Assembly (NCBI GenBank): GCA_947306175.1
Contig: CAMZFV010000013.1
Span: 1 to 64,000 of the forward strand
Length of the DNA stretch: 64,000 nt
Origin: an uncultured Prevotellaceae bacterium
GTDB taxonomy: Bacteria > Bacteroidota > Bacteroidia > Bacteroidales > Muribaculaceae
Direction of reading: 5' to 3'
The position numbers and the translations under genes are program-made. Below the pieces are notes generated by a model, which searched no databases, was not told the origin of the DNA, and saw only the letters and a program-made list of their open reading frames with translations. Positions 37,079 to 44,846 of this stretch are shown one piece after another (position 1 is the first letter of the stretch; the number at the start of each line of letters is the position of its first letter).

Positions 37079-37114
37079 CAAAGGTATATATAAATCATTG
37101 TACGTTCATCAAAA
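37079..37114 (-). promoter_or_regulatory. Promoter of the 151-aa secreted-protein gene
   Basis: On the minus strand TTTTG (37110-37114), 23 bases, TACCTTTG (37079-37086); ATG at 37059, 19 bases downstream. Confidence 0.6.
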
Positions 37115-37213
37115 TTAGGCATTTTTCACACAACTATTTATCAACACAACATTCTATAACAACCTAAAGAGATTAAATTTTTGATAAAAAAGCGCAAAAA
37201 AAAGCGAAAAAAC

Positions 37214-37244
37214 TTGCACAGTCCGCCAAACACTTTTATCTTTG
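37214..37244 (+). promoter_or_regulatory. Upstream promoter, drives a short leader or small RNA
   Basis: TTG (37214-37216), 20 bases, TATCTTTG (37237-37244), a very good match. The expected transcript meets a terminator-like hairpin after about 55 bases. Confidence 0.65.
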
Positions 37245-37276
37245 CAGCAATATGATACTTTTTTCCTAGCAAGGCA

Positions 37277-37308
37277 GCTTCGTCGTGAGACGAGGCGCTT
37301 TTCTTTTT
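37277..37308 (+). terminator. Intergenic terminator/attenuator hairpin
   Basis: GCTTCGTC (37277-37284), loop GTGA, GACGAGGC (37289-37296), with one G-T pair, then GCTTTTCTTTTT. It would stop transcripts from the promoter at 37214. Confidence 0.65.
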
Positions 37309-37397
37309 ATCGGTATTTGATGCGTTTCACGATTACAAACTCTCAGATATCATTATCTGAAATAATACTCCATTTTCAATCAAAAAGTGGGATTTTA

Positions 37398-37430
37398 TTT
37401 GGTAGAATTGAGGAATTTGCACTAATTTTG
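37398..37430 (+). promoter_or_regulatory. Promoter of the phosphoglucomutase gene
   Basis: TTTG (37398-37401), 21 bases, TAATTTTG (37423-37430); ATG at 37480. Confidence 0.7.
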
Positions 37431-37479
37431 TAGGTTTAAAGAAATCAACTAAACATCAACCTTATAAACCGAACCAAGT

Positions 37480-39237
37480 ATGTTTGACGAGAAATTATTA
37501 CAAGACGTGACAGCAAAGGCCAAAACGTGGCTTAGTGAAGGTTATGACGAGAAGACGCGTGCCCAGGTGCACGAAATGCTCGACAACGAGGACAAGACCG
37601 AACTTGTGGAATCCTTCTACAAGATTCTCGAGTTTGGAACGGGTGGCCTGCGCGGCATTATGGGCCCGGGCTGCAACCGCATGAACATCTACACGGTGGG
37701 CAGCGCGACCCAAGGTCTGGCCAACTATCTGAAAGAGGCCTTCAAGGACCTGCCGCAGATCTCGGTAGTTGTGGGCCACGACGTGCGTAACAATAGCCGC
37801 CTGTTTGCCGAGACAGTCGCCAATATCTTCAGTGCCAACGGCATCAAGGTCTATCTGTTCGAAGGCCCGCGTCCCACTCCGGAGGTCAGCTATGCCATCC
37901 GTCGACTGGGCTGCCAGAGCGGTGTGAACATCACGGCATCCCACAACCCCAAAATCTACAACGGCTACAAAGCCTACTGGGATGACGGCGCCCAAGTGGT
38001 AGCGCCCCACGACGTGAACATCATCAACTATGTGAACGCCATCAAGGACGTGCGCGAGATCAAGTTTGAGGGTAACCCCGACCTGATTCAGATCATCGGC
38101 GAGGACATTGACGGTCCTTACATCGAGGACATCTACACCCTCTCGCTCAGTCCTGAGATCAACAAGAAATACCATGACCTGAAGATTGTCTATACGCCCA
38201 TCCATGGCGTCGGTCGCTATATCGTGCCGCGCTCGATTAATCGTTGGGGCTTTGACAACATCATCCACGTGCCCGAGCAGGACGTGATGAGCGGCGACTT
38301 CCCCACCGTTGATTCACCCAACCCCGAGATGCCCAGCGCCATGCAGATGGCGATTGCCAAGGCCGAAGAGGTTCAGGCCGACTTGGCCCTCGCCAGCGAC
38401 CCCGACGCCGACCGCATCAGCCTGGTCATCAAGAACACAAGAGGCAAATATGAACTCGTGAACGGTAACCAGATCCAGATTATCTTCCTCTACTACCTGA
38501 TGGAGCGCAACCGCGAGTTGGGCCGAATCAAGGGCGACGAGTACATCGTCAAGACCATCGTGACCAGCGAGACCATCGCACGCATCGCCAAGCAGCAGAA
38601 CATCAAGATGTTTGACTGCTACACTGGCTTCAAGTGGATTGCCACCGTGATGCGCGAGATGGAAATGGCAGGCAAGGGACGCTACCTGGGTGGTGGCGAG
38701 GAGAGCTACGGCTTCCTGCCCGAGACCTTCGCCCGTGACAAGGATGCGATATCGTCCATCCCCCTGATGTGCGAGATCGCTGCTTGGGCTAAGGATAAGG
38801 GCATGACCCTCAACGACCTGTTCATCAACGTATATCTGAAATACGGCTACAGTAAGGAGCGCGGCATCAGCGTCGTGCGTCCTGGCAAGAGCGGTGCCGA
38901 CGAGATTGCCCAGATGATGGTCAACTTCCGCGAGAACCCTCAGAAGACCATCGACGGTTCGCCCGTTACCATCATCAAGGACTTCCAGAAGCTCGAACAG
39001 CGCGATATGAGGACTGGCGAGGTCACCAAGCTCGACATGCCCGTCACCAGCAACGTGCTGCAATACTTCACCGAGGACGGCACCAAGGTATCTATCCGTC
39101 CTTCGGGCACCGAGCCTAAGATCAAGTTCTACATGGAGGTGCATGACACCCTCGACAAGGCTGAGAACTACGATGCCAAGAATGACTGGGCTGACGCCAA
39201 GATGGACCGCATCTGCGAGTCCCTGGGCATCGCATAA
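37480..39237 (+). CDS. Phospho-sugar mutase (phosphoglucomutase/phosphomannomutase, PGM2/PgcA type)
   Basis: The 585-residue cytosolic enzyme moves phosphate between C1 and C6 of glucose or mannose, via phosphoserine. It has the active-site serine loop NITASHNPKIYNGYK, the metal loop SDPDADRISLVI, the sugar-binding GGGEESYGFLPE and the phosphate-binding RPSGTEPKIKFYME. The length and FGTGGLRGIMGPG start fit the longer PGM2-like class. It links central metabolism to nucleotide-sugar and glycan synthesis. A heptamer inverted repeat follows its stop codon at once. Confidence 0.95.
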   Translation: MFDEKLLQDVTAKAKTWLSEGYDEKTRAQVHEMLDNEDKTELVESFYKILEFGTGGLRGIMGPGCNRMNIYTVGSATQGLANYLKEAFKDLPQISVVVGHDVRNNSRLFAETVANIFSANGIKVYLFEGPRPTPEVSYAIRRLGCQSGVNITASHNPKIYNGYKAYWDDGAQVVAPHDVNIINYVNAIKDVREIKFEGNPDLIQIIGEDIDGPYIEDIYTLSLSPEINKKYHDLKIVYTPIHGVGRYIVPRSINRWGFDNIIHVPEQDVMSGDFPTVDSPNPEMPSAMQMAIAKAEEVQADLALASDPDADRISLVIKNTRGKYELVNGNQIQIIFLYYLMERNRELGRIKGDEYIVKTIVTSETIARIAKQQNIKMFDCYTGFKWIATVMREMEMAGKGRYLGGGEESYGFLPETFARDKDAISSIPLMCEIAAWAKDKGMTLNDLFINVYLKYGYSKERGISVVRPGKSGADEIAQMMVNFRENPQKTIDGSPVTIIKDFQKLEQRDMRTGEVTKLDMPVTSNVLQYFTEDGTKVSIRPSGTEPKIKFYMEVHDTLDKAENYDAKNDWADAKMDRICESLGIA

Positions 39238-39311
39238 TCAGGCATCAGGCATTAGGTTTTAGGCATTAGGTGGCATCCGCAAACACCTAACGCCTGAAGC
39301 CTAAAACCTAA
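39238..39311. repeat. Heptanucleotide repeats arranged as an inverted repeat
   Basis: Five 7-base units (TCAGGCA, TCAGGCA, TTAGGTT, TTAGGCA, TTAGGTG; 39238-39272) start at the base after the stop codon. After an 11-base gap four complementary units follow (CACCTAA, CGCCTGA, AGCCTAA, AACCTAA; 39284-39311). The two halves can fold together and may end the transcript. Confidence 0.85.
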
Positions 39312-39374
39312 GGTCTACAGAGTTAAAGAAAACCATTAATATCAACCAAATAACAATTTTAAAAACAACATTTT

Positions 39375-41021
39375 ATGTCAGAAAAGATTCAGACTTTAAG
39401 AGATTCTGCAGGAATGCGCTGGACGGCGCTGTTATTGCTCGCATTGGGTATGTTCTGCAGCTACATTTTCATGGACATTCTGTCGCCCATCAAGGACTTG
39501 ATGGAGTCAACCCGCGGCTGGAGTTCATCAGCATTCGGTACCGAGGAAGGCGCTGAGGTATTCCTCAACGTGTTCGTATTCTTCCTGATTTTTGCGGGTA
39601 TCATCCTCGACAAGATGGGCGTGCGTTTCACCGCTCTGCTGTCGGGTGCCGTTATGCTCGTCGGTGCCATCATCAAGTGGTATGCCGTGACCGATGCCTT
39701 CGTTGGCACGGGTCTTGAGACCTGGTTCACCAACCACCTGAACTACATCCCTGGCTTTGAGGAATTGGACATTGCTCCCTTCACCGCCAGTATGCCTGCC
39801 AGCGCCAAGGTGGCAGCCCTCGGTTTCATGATCTTCGGTTGTGGTGTCGAGATGGCTGGTATCACGGTTAGCCGCGGTATCGTGAAGTGGTTCAAGGGCC
39901 GCGAGATGGCATTGGCTATGGGTAGCGAGATGGCATTGGCCCGTCTGGGTGTTGCCACATGTATGATTTTCTCGCCCTTCTTTGCAAAATTGGGCGGTCA
40001 CATCGACGTGTCCCGTTCGGTAGCCTTTGGTGTTGTACTGATGATGATTGCCTTGATCATGTTCATCGTTTACTTCTTCATGGACAGCAAGCTCGACAAG
40101 CAGACGGGCGAAGCCGAGGAGAAAGACGATCCCTTCAAGGTCAGCGATATTGGCAAGATTTTGACCAACAAGGGGTTCTGGATTGTTTCGATGCTGTGCG
40201 TACTCTATTACAGCGCCATTTTCCCCTTCCAGAAGTATGCCGTGAACATGCTGCAGTGCAACCTCACCTTCTCGGAGGTTGACCCCAATTCGTTCTGGGC
40301 CAGCGAAAGCCTGACTATCTACCAGTATATCATCATGCTCGTGGTTGCTGCTACTGCCTTTATGAGTAACTTCATGAAGAACAAGGGCGCCAAGTACGGC
40401 CTTCTCATCGTCTCGGTGGCCGCTCTCATCTGCTACTGCTACATGGGTTATATGCGCCAGAGCGCAGAGAGCGTCTTCGCCGTATTCCCCTTGCTCGCAG
40501 TGGGTATCACCCCCATTCTGGGCAACTATGTAGACCACAAAGGTAAAGCCGCTTCGATGCTCGTTTTGGGTTCGTTGCTGCTGATTGCCTGCCACCTGAC
40601 CTTCGCTTTCATCCTGCCCTTGTTCAAGGGTAGCACAGCCGCTGGTTTCATCGTGGCCTATCTGACCATCCTCGTGCTGGGTTCGTCCTTCTCGCTCGTT
40701 CCCGCCGCCCTGTGGCCCAGCGTGCCCAAGCTGGTGGATTCCAAGATTATCGGTAGTGCATACGCGTTGATTTTCTGGATTCAGAACATCGGTCTGTGGC
40801 TCTTCCCCATGGCTATCGGCAAGGTGCTTGACAGGACCAATCCCGGTATCACCGACCCGACCCAGTACAACTACACTTGGCCGCTCGTGATGCTCGCTTG
40901 CCTGGGTATCGCCGCTCTGCTCTTCGGCCTCTACCTCAAGGTGGTTGACCGCAAGAAGCACCTCGGCCTCGAGGAGCCCAACATCAAGCCCGAGGTAGTT
41001 GAGGAAATCATTCCTGAGTAA
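39375..41021 (+). CDS. Major facilitator superfamily transporter A
   Basis: The 548-residue product has about 12 membrane helices and the MFS loop-2/3-type motif ILDKMGVRFTALLSG. A repeat-type segment REMALAMGSEMALARLG lies in helix 4-5 and LVPAALWPSVPKLVD in the second half. It is a clear paralog of the next gene (shared ILDKMGVRFT, GMxITVSRGIVKWF, PAALWPSVPK and IFWIQNIGLWLFP elements). Transport direction and substrate are unknown; distant likeness to MFSD1-type and nitrate/sugar-like groups is not enough to decide. Confidence 0.88.
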   Translation: MSEKIQTLRDSAGMRWTALLLLALGMFCSYIFMDILSPIKDLMESTRGWSSSAFGTEEGAEVFLNVFVFFLIFAGIILDKMGVRFTALLSGAVMLVGAIIKWYAVTDAFVGTGLETWFTNHLNYIPGFEELDIAPFTASMPASAKVAALGFMIFGCGVEMAGITVSRGIVKWFKGREMALAMGSEMALARLGVATCMIFSPFFAKLGGHIDVSRSVAFGVVLMMIALIMFIVYFFMDSKLDKQTGEAEEKDDPFKVSDIGKILTNKGFWIVSMLCVLYYSAIFPFQKYAVNMLQCNLTFSEVDPNSFWASESLTIYQYIIMLVVAATAFMSNFMKNKGAKYGLLIVSVAALICYCYMGYMRQSAESVFAVFPLLAVGITPILGNYVDHKGKAASMLVLGSLLLIACHLTFAFILPLFKGSTAAGFIVAYLTILVLGSSFSLVPAALWPSVPKLVDSKIIGSAYALIFWIQNIGLWLFPMAIGKVLDRTNPGITDPTQYNYTWPLVMLACLGIAALLFGLYLKVVDRKKHLGLEEPNIKPEVVEEIIPE

Positions 41022-41028
41022 TCAACAT

Positions 41029-41070
41029 TTAGCTATTAGCCGTTAGCTATTAGCAATTAGCTTTTAGGGA
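41029..41070 (+). repeat. Heptanucleotide tandem repeat, TTAGNNN x6
   Basis: Six consecutive 7-base units: TTAGCTA, TTAGCCG, TTAGCTA, TTAGCAA, TTAGCTT, TTAGGGA. They begin eight bases after the MFS A stop and run into a terminator. Confidence 0.85.
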
Positions 41071-41074
41071 CTTT

Positions 41075-41113
41075 AGGGACCTTAAGGACTAGACTTTAAG
41101 GTCCCTAGTTTTT
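41075..41113 (+). terminator. Rho-independent terminator
   Basis: AGGGACCTTAA (41075-41085) pairs perfectly with TTAAGGTCCCT (41096-41106) around a 10-base loop, followed by AGTTTTT. It lies between the two MFS genes. Confidence 0.85.
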
Positions 41114-41125
41114 AATTTGGAACAC

Positions 41126-42496
41126 ATGAGAGAACAGGTTAGAGAAACGATTGCGACCAAGGCGTGGGCACGGTGGACCGTGCTGGCCATAGTGTCATTC
41201 ACCATGATGGCGGGCTATGTTGTCGCCAAGGAAATGTCCCCCCTTCAGTTCATGCTCGAGAAGGCCGCCGGCGAGGGCGGCATGGGCTGGACCAGCGGCG
41301 AATTCGGCATCTTTGCCGGGTCACGCGGCTTCTTCAACGTATTCCTGTTGATGCTCTTTGTGGGCGGTATCATCCTCGACAAGATGGGTGTACGTTTCAC
41401 AGGCATTCTCTCGTGTGTGCTGATGCTGGCAGGCTCGGCAGCCGTCTATGGTGCCATCACTTATACCTCGCCCGACCCCATGTGGAGCGTGCCCCTGCTG
41501 GGTACCGTCAAGCGTCAGGTCGTGTTAGCGGCGCTGGGGTTTGCCTTCTTCGGTATCGGCTATGAGATGTGCGGCATCACCGTCTCCAAGGTCGTTGTGC
41601 GCTGGTTCTCGGGCAAGGAAATGGCGTTGGCTATGGGCCTGCAGGTGTCCATGGCACGCTTGGGTACCGCACTGGCGCTCAACTTCAGCCTCCCCATCGC
41701 CCTGAATTGGGGCCTGCCGCGCCCCCTGCTCATCGGCCTGTTCTGCGTGGGTGTGGGTCTTATCGCCTACCTCTACTACTGCACGATGGACCGCCGCCTC
41801 GACAAAGTGCAAGGCAAACAAGATACCGCCCAAGCTGACGACGAGAAATTCCATTTCTCGGACATGAAAATCACCATCAAGAATCCCGGCTTCTGGCTGA
41901 TCACCCTGTTGTGCCTGTTCTACTACTCTGCACTATACCCCTTCCTTGACTTCGCCACCAAACTGATGATTTCCAAATATGGCGTCGAGGCAGGGCTGGC
42001 AGGTGCCATCCCCTCTATCCTCCCCTACACCAGCATCGTATTGACGCCGCTGTTTGGTGCATGGTTCGACAAAAAAGGCTATGGCGCAACGATGATGGTC
42101 ATCGGTAGCGTCCTGCTGACCATCACCCTGTTTGTGTTCGCCATGCCGCTTAATTCCAGCTGGATTGCTGTAACGCTGATGTGCGTGCTTGGCATTGCCT
42201 TCTCGCTGCTGCCCGCCGCCCTGTGGCCTGCCGTGCCCAAGATTGTGCCGATGAAGCAGTTGGGCACCTCCTACTCCATCATCTACTACATCCAGAACAT
42301 AGGCCTCATGCTCATACCCGTGCTCATCGGCAAGGTGCTGGAGAAAAATACTATCGGCGACCAGGTGGATTACACCCATTCGCTCATCATCTTCGGTGTG
42401 ATCGGCGTTTGCGCCATCATCACCGCTACAGCCCTACTGTGGCTCGACCGCCGTCGCCACTACGGCCTGGAACGCCCGAATATTGACAAGCAATAA
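41126..42496 (+). CDS. Major facilitator superfamily transporter B
   Basis: The ATG at 41126 (MREQVRETIATK) is preferred to the in-frame TTG nine bases upstream; it gives 456 residues. There are about 12 membrane helices. It is a paralog of transporter A, with ILDKMGVRFTGILS, GKEMALAMGLQVSMARLG and LLPAALWPAVPKIV. Its C-terminal 48 residues are almost repeated by a gene fragment at 43969-44112. The function is unknown. It is 15 bases before the CPBP protease gene and probably co-transcribed with it. Confidence 0.88.
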   Translation: MREQVRETIATKAWARWTVLAIVSFTMMAGYVVAKEMSPLQFMLEKAAGEGGMGWTSGEFGIFAGSRGFFNVFLLMLFVGGIILDKMGVRFTGILSCVLMLAGSAAVYGAITYTSPDPMWSVPLLGTVKRQVVLAALGFAFFGIGYEMCGITVSKVVVRWFSGKEMALAMGLQVSMARLGTALALNFSLPIALNWGLPRPLLIGLFCVGVGLIAYLYYCTMDRRLDKVQGKQDTAQADDEKFHFSDMKITIKNPGFWLITLLCLFYYSALYPFLDFATKLMISKYGVEAGLAGAIPSILPYTSIVLTPLFGAWFDKKGYGATMMVIGSVLLTITLFVFAMPLNSSWIAVTLMCVLGIAFSLLPAALWPAVPKIVPMKQLGTSYSIIYYIQNIGLMLIPVLIGKVLEKNTIGDQVDYTHSLIIFGVIGVCAIITATALLWLDRRRHYGLERPNIDKQ

Positions 42497-42510
42497 CCTA
42501 ACAAACTATC

Positions 42511-43368
42511 ATGAAAAAAGGACTCTTGTTTTCAATCATCGCCTATGCAGGAATTTGGCTATTAATTGGCCTCTATTGGCTAACCGGGCAGACGCCCGAA
42601 TCACCTTATTTTCAAGTCATAGGTGCGCTGTGCATGTTCACGCCGCTTGTTGCCACGATCATCACTCAAATATTCAACAAAGAGCCCGTTTTGCACGGTT
42701 TGGGCATCAATTGGAAGCCCAATCTTTGGTGGCTTGTCGCGTGGCTGCTACCTGTATTCCTCATTGCTGCAGTAATTGGAGTGTCATGCCTGTTGCCTGG
42801 GTTTTACTTTAGTTTTGAGAATCCGAAGGTGGCTGAAATGCTGGACAAGATCAATTCCATACTGCCCGAAGGCAAAAAACTCACCCCTGCGTTCTTTATT
42901 CTCTCACAGATACCCAGCGGCTTCATTGCCGGCATTACAATCAACGGCGTTCTCGCCTTTGGAGAAGAAATCGGTTGGCGCGGATACCTGTTAAAACAAT
43001 TTGAGGGTAAGAAGTTTTTGGCCACTGCCCTAATCATTGGTGCCATCTGGGGACTATGGCATGCGCCCCTCATCCTGATGGGCCATAATTTCCCTGACCA
43101 CCCGGTAATCGGTGTTTTTGTAATGACCCTGTCCTGCATATGCCTCGCACCTATCGTACAGTATATTCGGGTCAAGTCAGGCTCTGTCATCGCAGCAGCC
43201 ATCTTCCATGGCACATACAATGCGTTCGCAACTTTCGTAGCCGCATCACTTAATCGAGTGGACGATTTATTGACCAATCCGGCAGGACTCGCCGGAATCA
43301 TCGTGTTAGTCGCCACAGTGGGAATTCTTTATCTAACTGACAAGAAAACCCTCACATCAAAGGTTTAA
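42511..43368 (+). CDS. CPBP family intramembrane metalloprotease (CAAX-protease-like)
   Basis: The 285-residue product has about eight membrane helices and the three conserved CPBP/ABI motifs: FGEEIGWRGYL (EExxxR), IWGLWHAPLIL (FxxxH type) and AAIFHGTYNAF. In bacteria these enzymes process peptides such as bacteriocins or signals, or protect the producer. The target is unknown. It lies just downstream of MFS transporter B on the same strand. Confidence 0.92.
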   Translation: MKKGLLFSIIAYAGIWLLIGLYWLTGQTPESPYFQVIGALCMFTPLVATIITQIFNKEPVLHGLGINWKPNLWWLVAWLLPVFLIAAVIGVSCLLPGFYFSFENPKVAEMLDKINSILPEGKKLTPAFFILSQIPSGFIAGITINGVLAFGEEIGWRGYLLKQFEGKKFLATALIIGAIWGLWHAPLILMGHNFPDHPVIGVFVMTLSCICLAPIVQYIRVKSGSVIAAAIFHGTYNAFATFVAASLNRVDDLLTNPAGLAGIIVLVATVGILYLTDKKTLTSKV

Positions 43369-43439
43369 TGAAAGGGCCTATCTAAGTAACTTTGCAAAGT
43401 AAAATTTGCAAAGAGTACTGTCCAAATAATTAATTGTCG

Positions 43440-43447
43440 TACCTTTG
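43440..43447 (+). promoter_or_regulatory. Probable -7 element for the 105-aa membrane protein gene
   Basis: TACCTTTG lies 30 bases before the ATG at 43478. A second TAACTTTG at 43387-43394 is a further candidate. Neither has a convincing -33. Confidence 0.45.
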
Positions 43448-43477
43448 TACATTATTAATCAATTAATTGTTTTAATT

Positions 43478-43795
43478 ATGGTAATATTTCTTTATGTTAT
43501 TTCCATCATTTGGTGGATTTTTTGCATCATTTTATCAATTAAGGTTTGGGGAATGTGTGATGATGTTCGCAAAATCAAAAACCAGATAGGCAGGAATGAT
43601 GATTACAGCACTAGCATCGATTTCTTATTACGTATTGGAGAGAAAGAGAAAGCAAAAGAAATCCTTATCAATCGAATCCTGTCAAATGAGGCGATATTCA
43701 ATTCCACCTCGACTCCTGTTGAAAAGATTGATGATATTTGTCAAATCTACAAAGATGAATTGGAAACACTTGAGATACAAGTCACAAAGGAATAA
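43478..43795 (+). CDS. Small membrane-anchored protein, 105 aa
   Basis: I start at the ATG at 43478 (VIFLYVISIIWW); an upstream in-frame TTG lies inside the -7 box. One N-terminal membrane helix (about 1-22) is followed by a charged helical cytoplasmic part, with FLLRIGEKEKAKEILINRI and EKIDDICQIYKDEL. I do not recognise the family. Its sequence is more AT-rich than the genes around it, which may mean recent arrival. Confidence 0.6.
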   Translation: MVIFLYVISIIWWIFCIILSIKVWGMCDDVRKIKNQIGRNDDYSTSIDFLLRIGEKEKAKEILINRILSNEAIFNSTSTPVEKIDDICQIYKDELETLEIQVTKE

Positions 43796-43872
43796 AAATT
43801 CCCTAATGCATTAATTATGAGGAATTACAGCATCAAGCGGACTGTAATTTCTCATTCTTAACTCTTCGTTTC

Positions 43873-43971
43873 TTAGCTGCGGTGAATCACGCTGCCGCTG
43901 GCTTGGTGGGTGGCGAGGACGAGGAGTTCAGCGACCTGGACGTGTTCTGGGGCGCTTACGGCGAAGGCAAC
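43873..43971 (-). pseudogene. Fragment of a YdfG-like dehydrogenase gene (last 33 codons)
   Basis: On the minus strand this encodes VAFAVSAPEHVQVAELLV then LATHQASGSVIHRS and stop. It is nearly identical to the C-terminus of the intact dehydrogenase at 46415-47176 (ending SGSVIHRQ). The rest of the gene is missing: at 43971 the sequence switches into a fragment of an MFS gene on the other strand. Confidence 0.85.
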
Positions 43972-44112
43972 ACCGTGGGTGAGCAAGTAGATTACACCCA
44001 CTCGCTCCTCATCTTCGGCGTGATTGGTGTCTGCGCCATCATCACCGCTTCCTTACTCCTTTGGATGGACCGCAAGCGCCACTACGGACTGGAAAGCCCG
44101 AATATCTCCTGA
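43969..44112 (+). pseudogene. Fragment of an MFS transporter gene (last 47 codons)
   Basis: The plus strand encodes NTVGEQVDYTHSLLIFGVIG then VCAIITASLLLWMDRKRHYG and a short end, closely matching the C-terminus of transporter B (GDQVDYTHSLIIFGVIG and onwards). The first 400 codons are absent. It joins the dehydrogenase fragment directly, which implies a deletion between two divergent genes. Confidence 0.85.
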
Positions 44113-44132
44113 GCATCAAACGGTACAAATGA

Positions 44133-44147
44133 TCGTGCTGTGCACGA
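44133..44147. repeat. Dispersed hairpin TCGTGC/GCACGA, copy 2
   Basis: TCGTGC (44133-44138), loop TGT, GCACGA (44142-44147), preceded by GA and followed by GAAATCAAA, as in the copy at 15937-15952 (GAAATTAAA). Confidence 0.6.
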
Positions 44148-44356
44148 GAAATCAAAGAAATCTTATCATTGACTTTTTTGATTTGGATAAACTTGGCGGC
44201 ACCTCAACCATTAGAGCAAGCTCTATGGCCTTCGGCTTGCACAAGTTTTCTTGTGAGCGATAGCGAAGAATCCTAATTTTTTAATGTCATCTGGGGATGT
44301 TTTTTTCATCAGTTCATGCTTTTTTGCGTCAAGTGTAATATTGTGTAATTGATTTC

Positions 44357-44387
44357 TTGCAGCATTTCTGGGCTATATCTACTTTTG
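44357..44387 (+). promoter_or_regulatory. Promoter of the TonB-domain/TPR-regulator pair
   Basis: TTG (44357-44359), 20 bases, TACTTTTG (44380-44387); ATG at 44430. Confidence 0.75.
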
Positions 44388-44429
44388 CATCGTCCGGACA
44401 GACAACCCGCTTGTTTAACGATTTAACAA

Positions 44430-44846
44430 ATGAAAAAAATGAAAAAGATGATTTTATTGTCAATGATGGCTGTATTGGGCCTCATGACGGCGAATGCACA
44501 AAAAACAGTTGTTTCTCAGAGCAACAAGAATGTATATGACCAGGTAGAACAGATGCCGGAGTATCCTGGCGGCATGTCTGCCATGATTGAATTTCTTCAA
44601 ACCAATATTAAGTATCCCGAAGATGCCATTAAGCAAGAAGTGGGAGGCCGGGTTATGGTCATGTTCGTGGTGGAAACCGATGGCACTCTTTCTAATGTGA
44701 GAGTTGCCAGGAATGTATTCCCTTCACTTGATGCCGAAGCCGTGAGAGTCGTGAAGACCATGCCCAAATGGAAGCCTGGTAAAGAGAAAGGGCGACTTGT
44801 GAGAGTAAACTACACATTGCCAGTCGTATTCTCGATTAAGAAATGA
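44430..44846 (+). CDS. Secreted TonB C-terminal domain protein
   Basis: The 138-residue product has a signal peptide (MILLSMMAVLGLMTANAQ) and then one TonB_C domain: MPEYPGGMSAMIEFLQTNIKYP in part, VGGRVMVMFVVETDGTLSNV and VNYTLPVVFSIK. The usual membrane anchor and proline-rich linker are missing, so it is probably a free periplasmic domain rather than a working energy transducer. Its stop overlaps the ATG of the TPR regulator by four bases (ATGA), so the pair is translationally coupled. Alternative start ATG at 44439. Confidence 0.87.
   Translation: MKKMKKMILLSMMAVLGLMTANAQKTVVSQSNKNVYDQVEQMPEYPGGMSAMIEFLQTNIKYPEDAIKQEVGGRVMVMFVVETDGTLSNVRVARNVFPSLDAEAVRVVKTMPKWKPGKEKGRLVRVNYTLPVVFSIKK

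Larger units (their letters stand above)
37060..37479. other. 420-base intergenic region with two plus-strand promoters and an internal hairpin
   Basis: Between the secreted-protein gene (minus) and phosphoglucomutase (plus) are: the minus-strand promoter; a first plus-strand promoter (37214-37244); a terminator-like hairpin with T run (37277-37308); and a second plus-strand promoter (37398-37430) just before the gene. A 63-codon open frame from 37242 begins at a TTG inside the first -7 box and is not a credible gene. Confidence 0.65.
43796..44429. other. 634-base region without an intact gene
   Basis: It holds two gene remnants (43873-43971 and 43969-44112), a TCGTGC/GCACGA hairpin (44133-44147), an AT-rich stretch with the degenerate segments seen near 16030, and the promoter of the TonB-domain gene. 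A 76-codon plus-strand frame across the two remnants is a chance fusion. Confidence 0.7.

Noticed and set aside
37242..37433. 63-codon frame before phosphoglucomutase
   Set aside because: It starts at TTG inside a -7 box, crosses a terminator hairpin and a second promoter, and has no protein-like composition.
39528..40961. Minus-strand frame of 477 codons opposite MFS transporter A
   Set aside because: Antisense of a membrane protein gives a long His/Glu/Gln-rich frame; no start signal or family likeness.
43882..44112. 76-codon plus-strand frame (GLVGGEDEEFSDLDVF then an MFS-like tail)
   Set aside because: It is a chance fusion of the antisense of a dehydrogenase fragment with an MFS fragment; both parts have intact relatives nearby in the expected frames.
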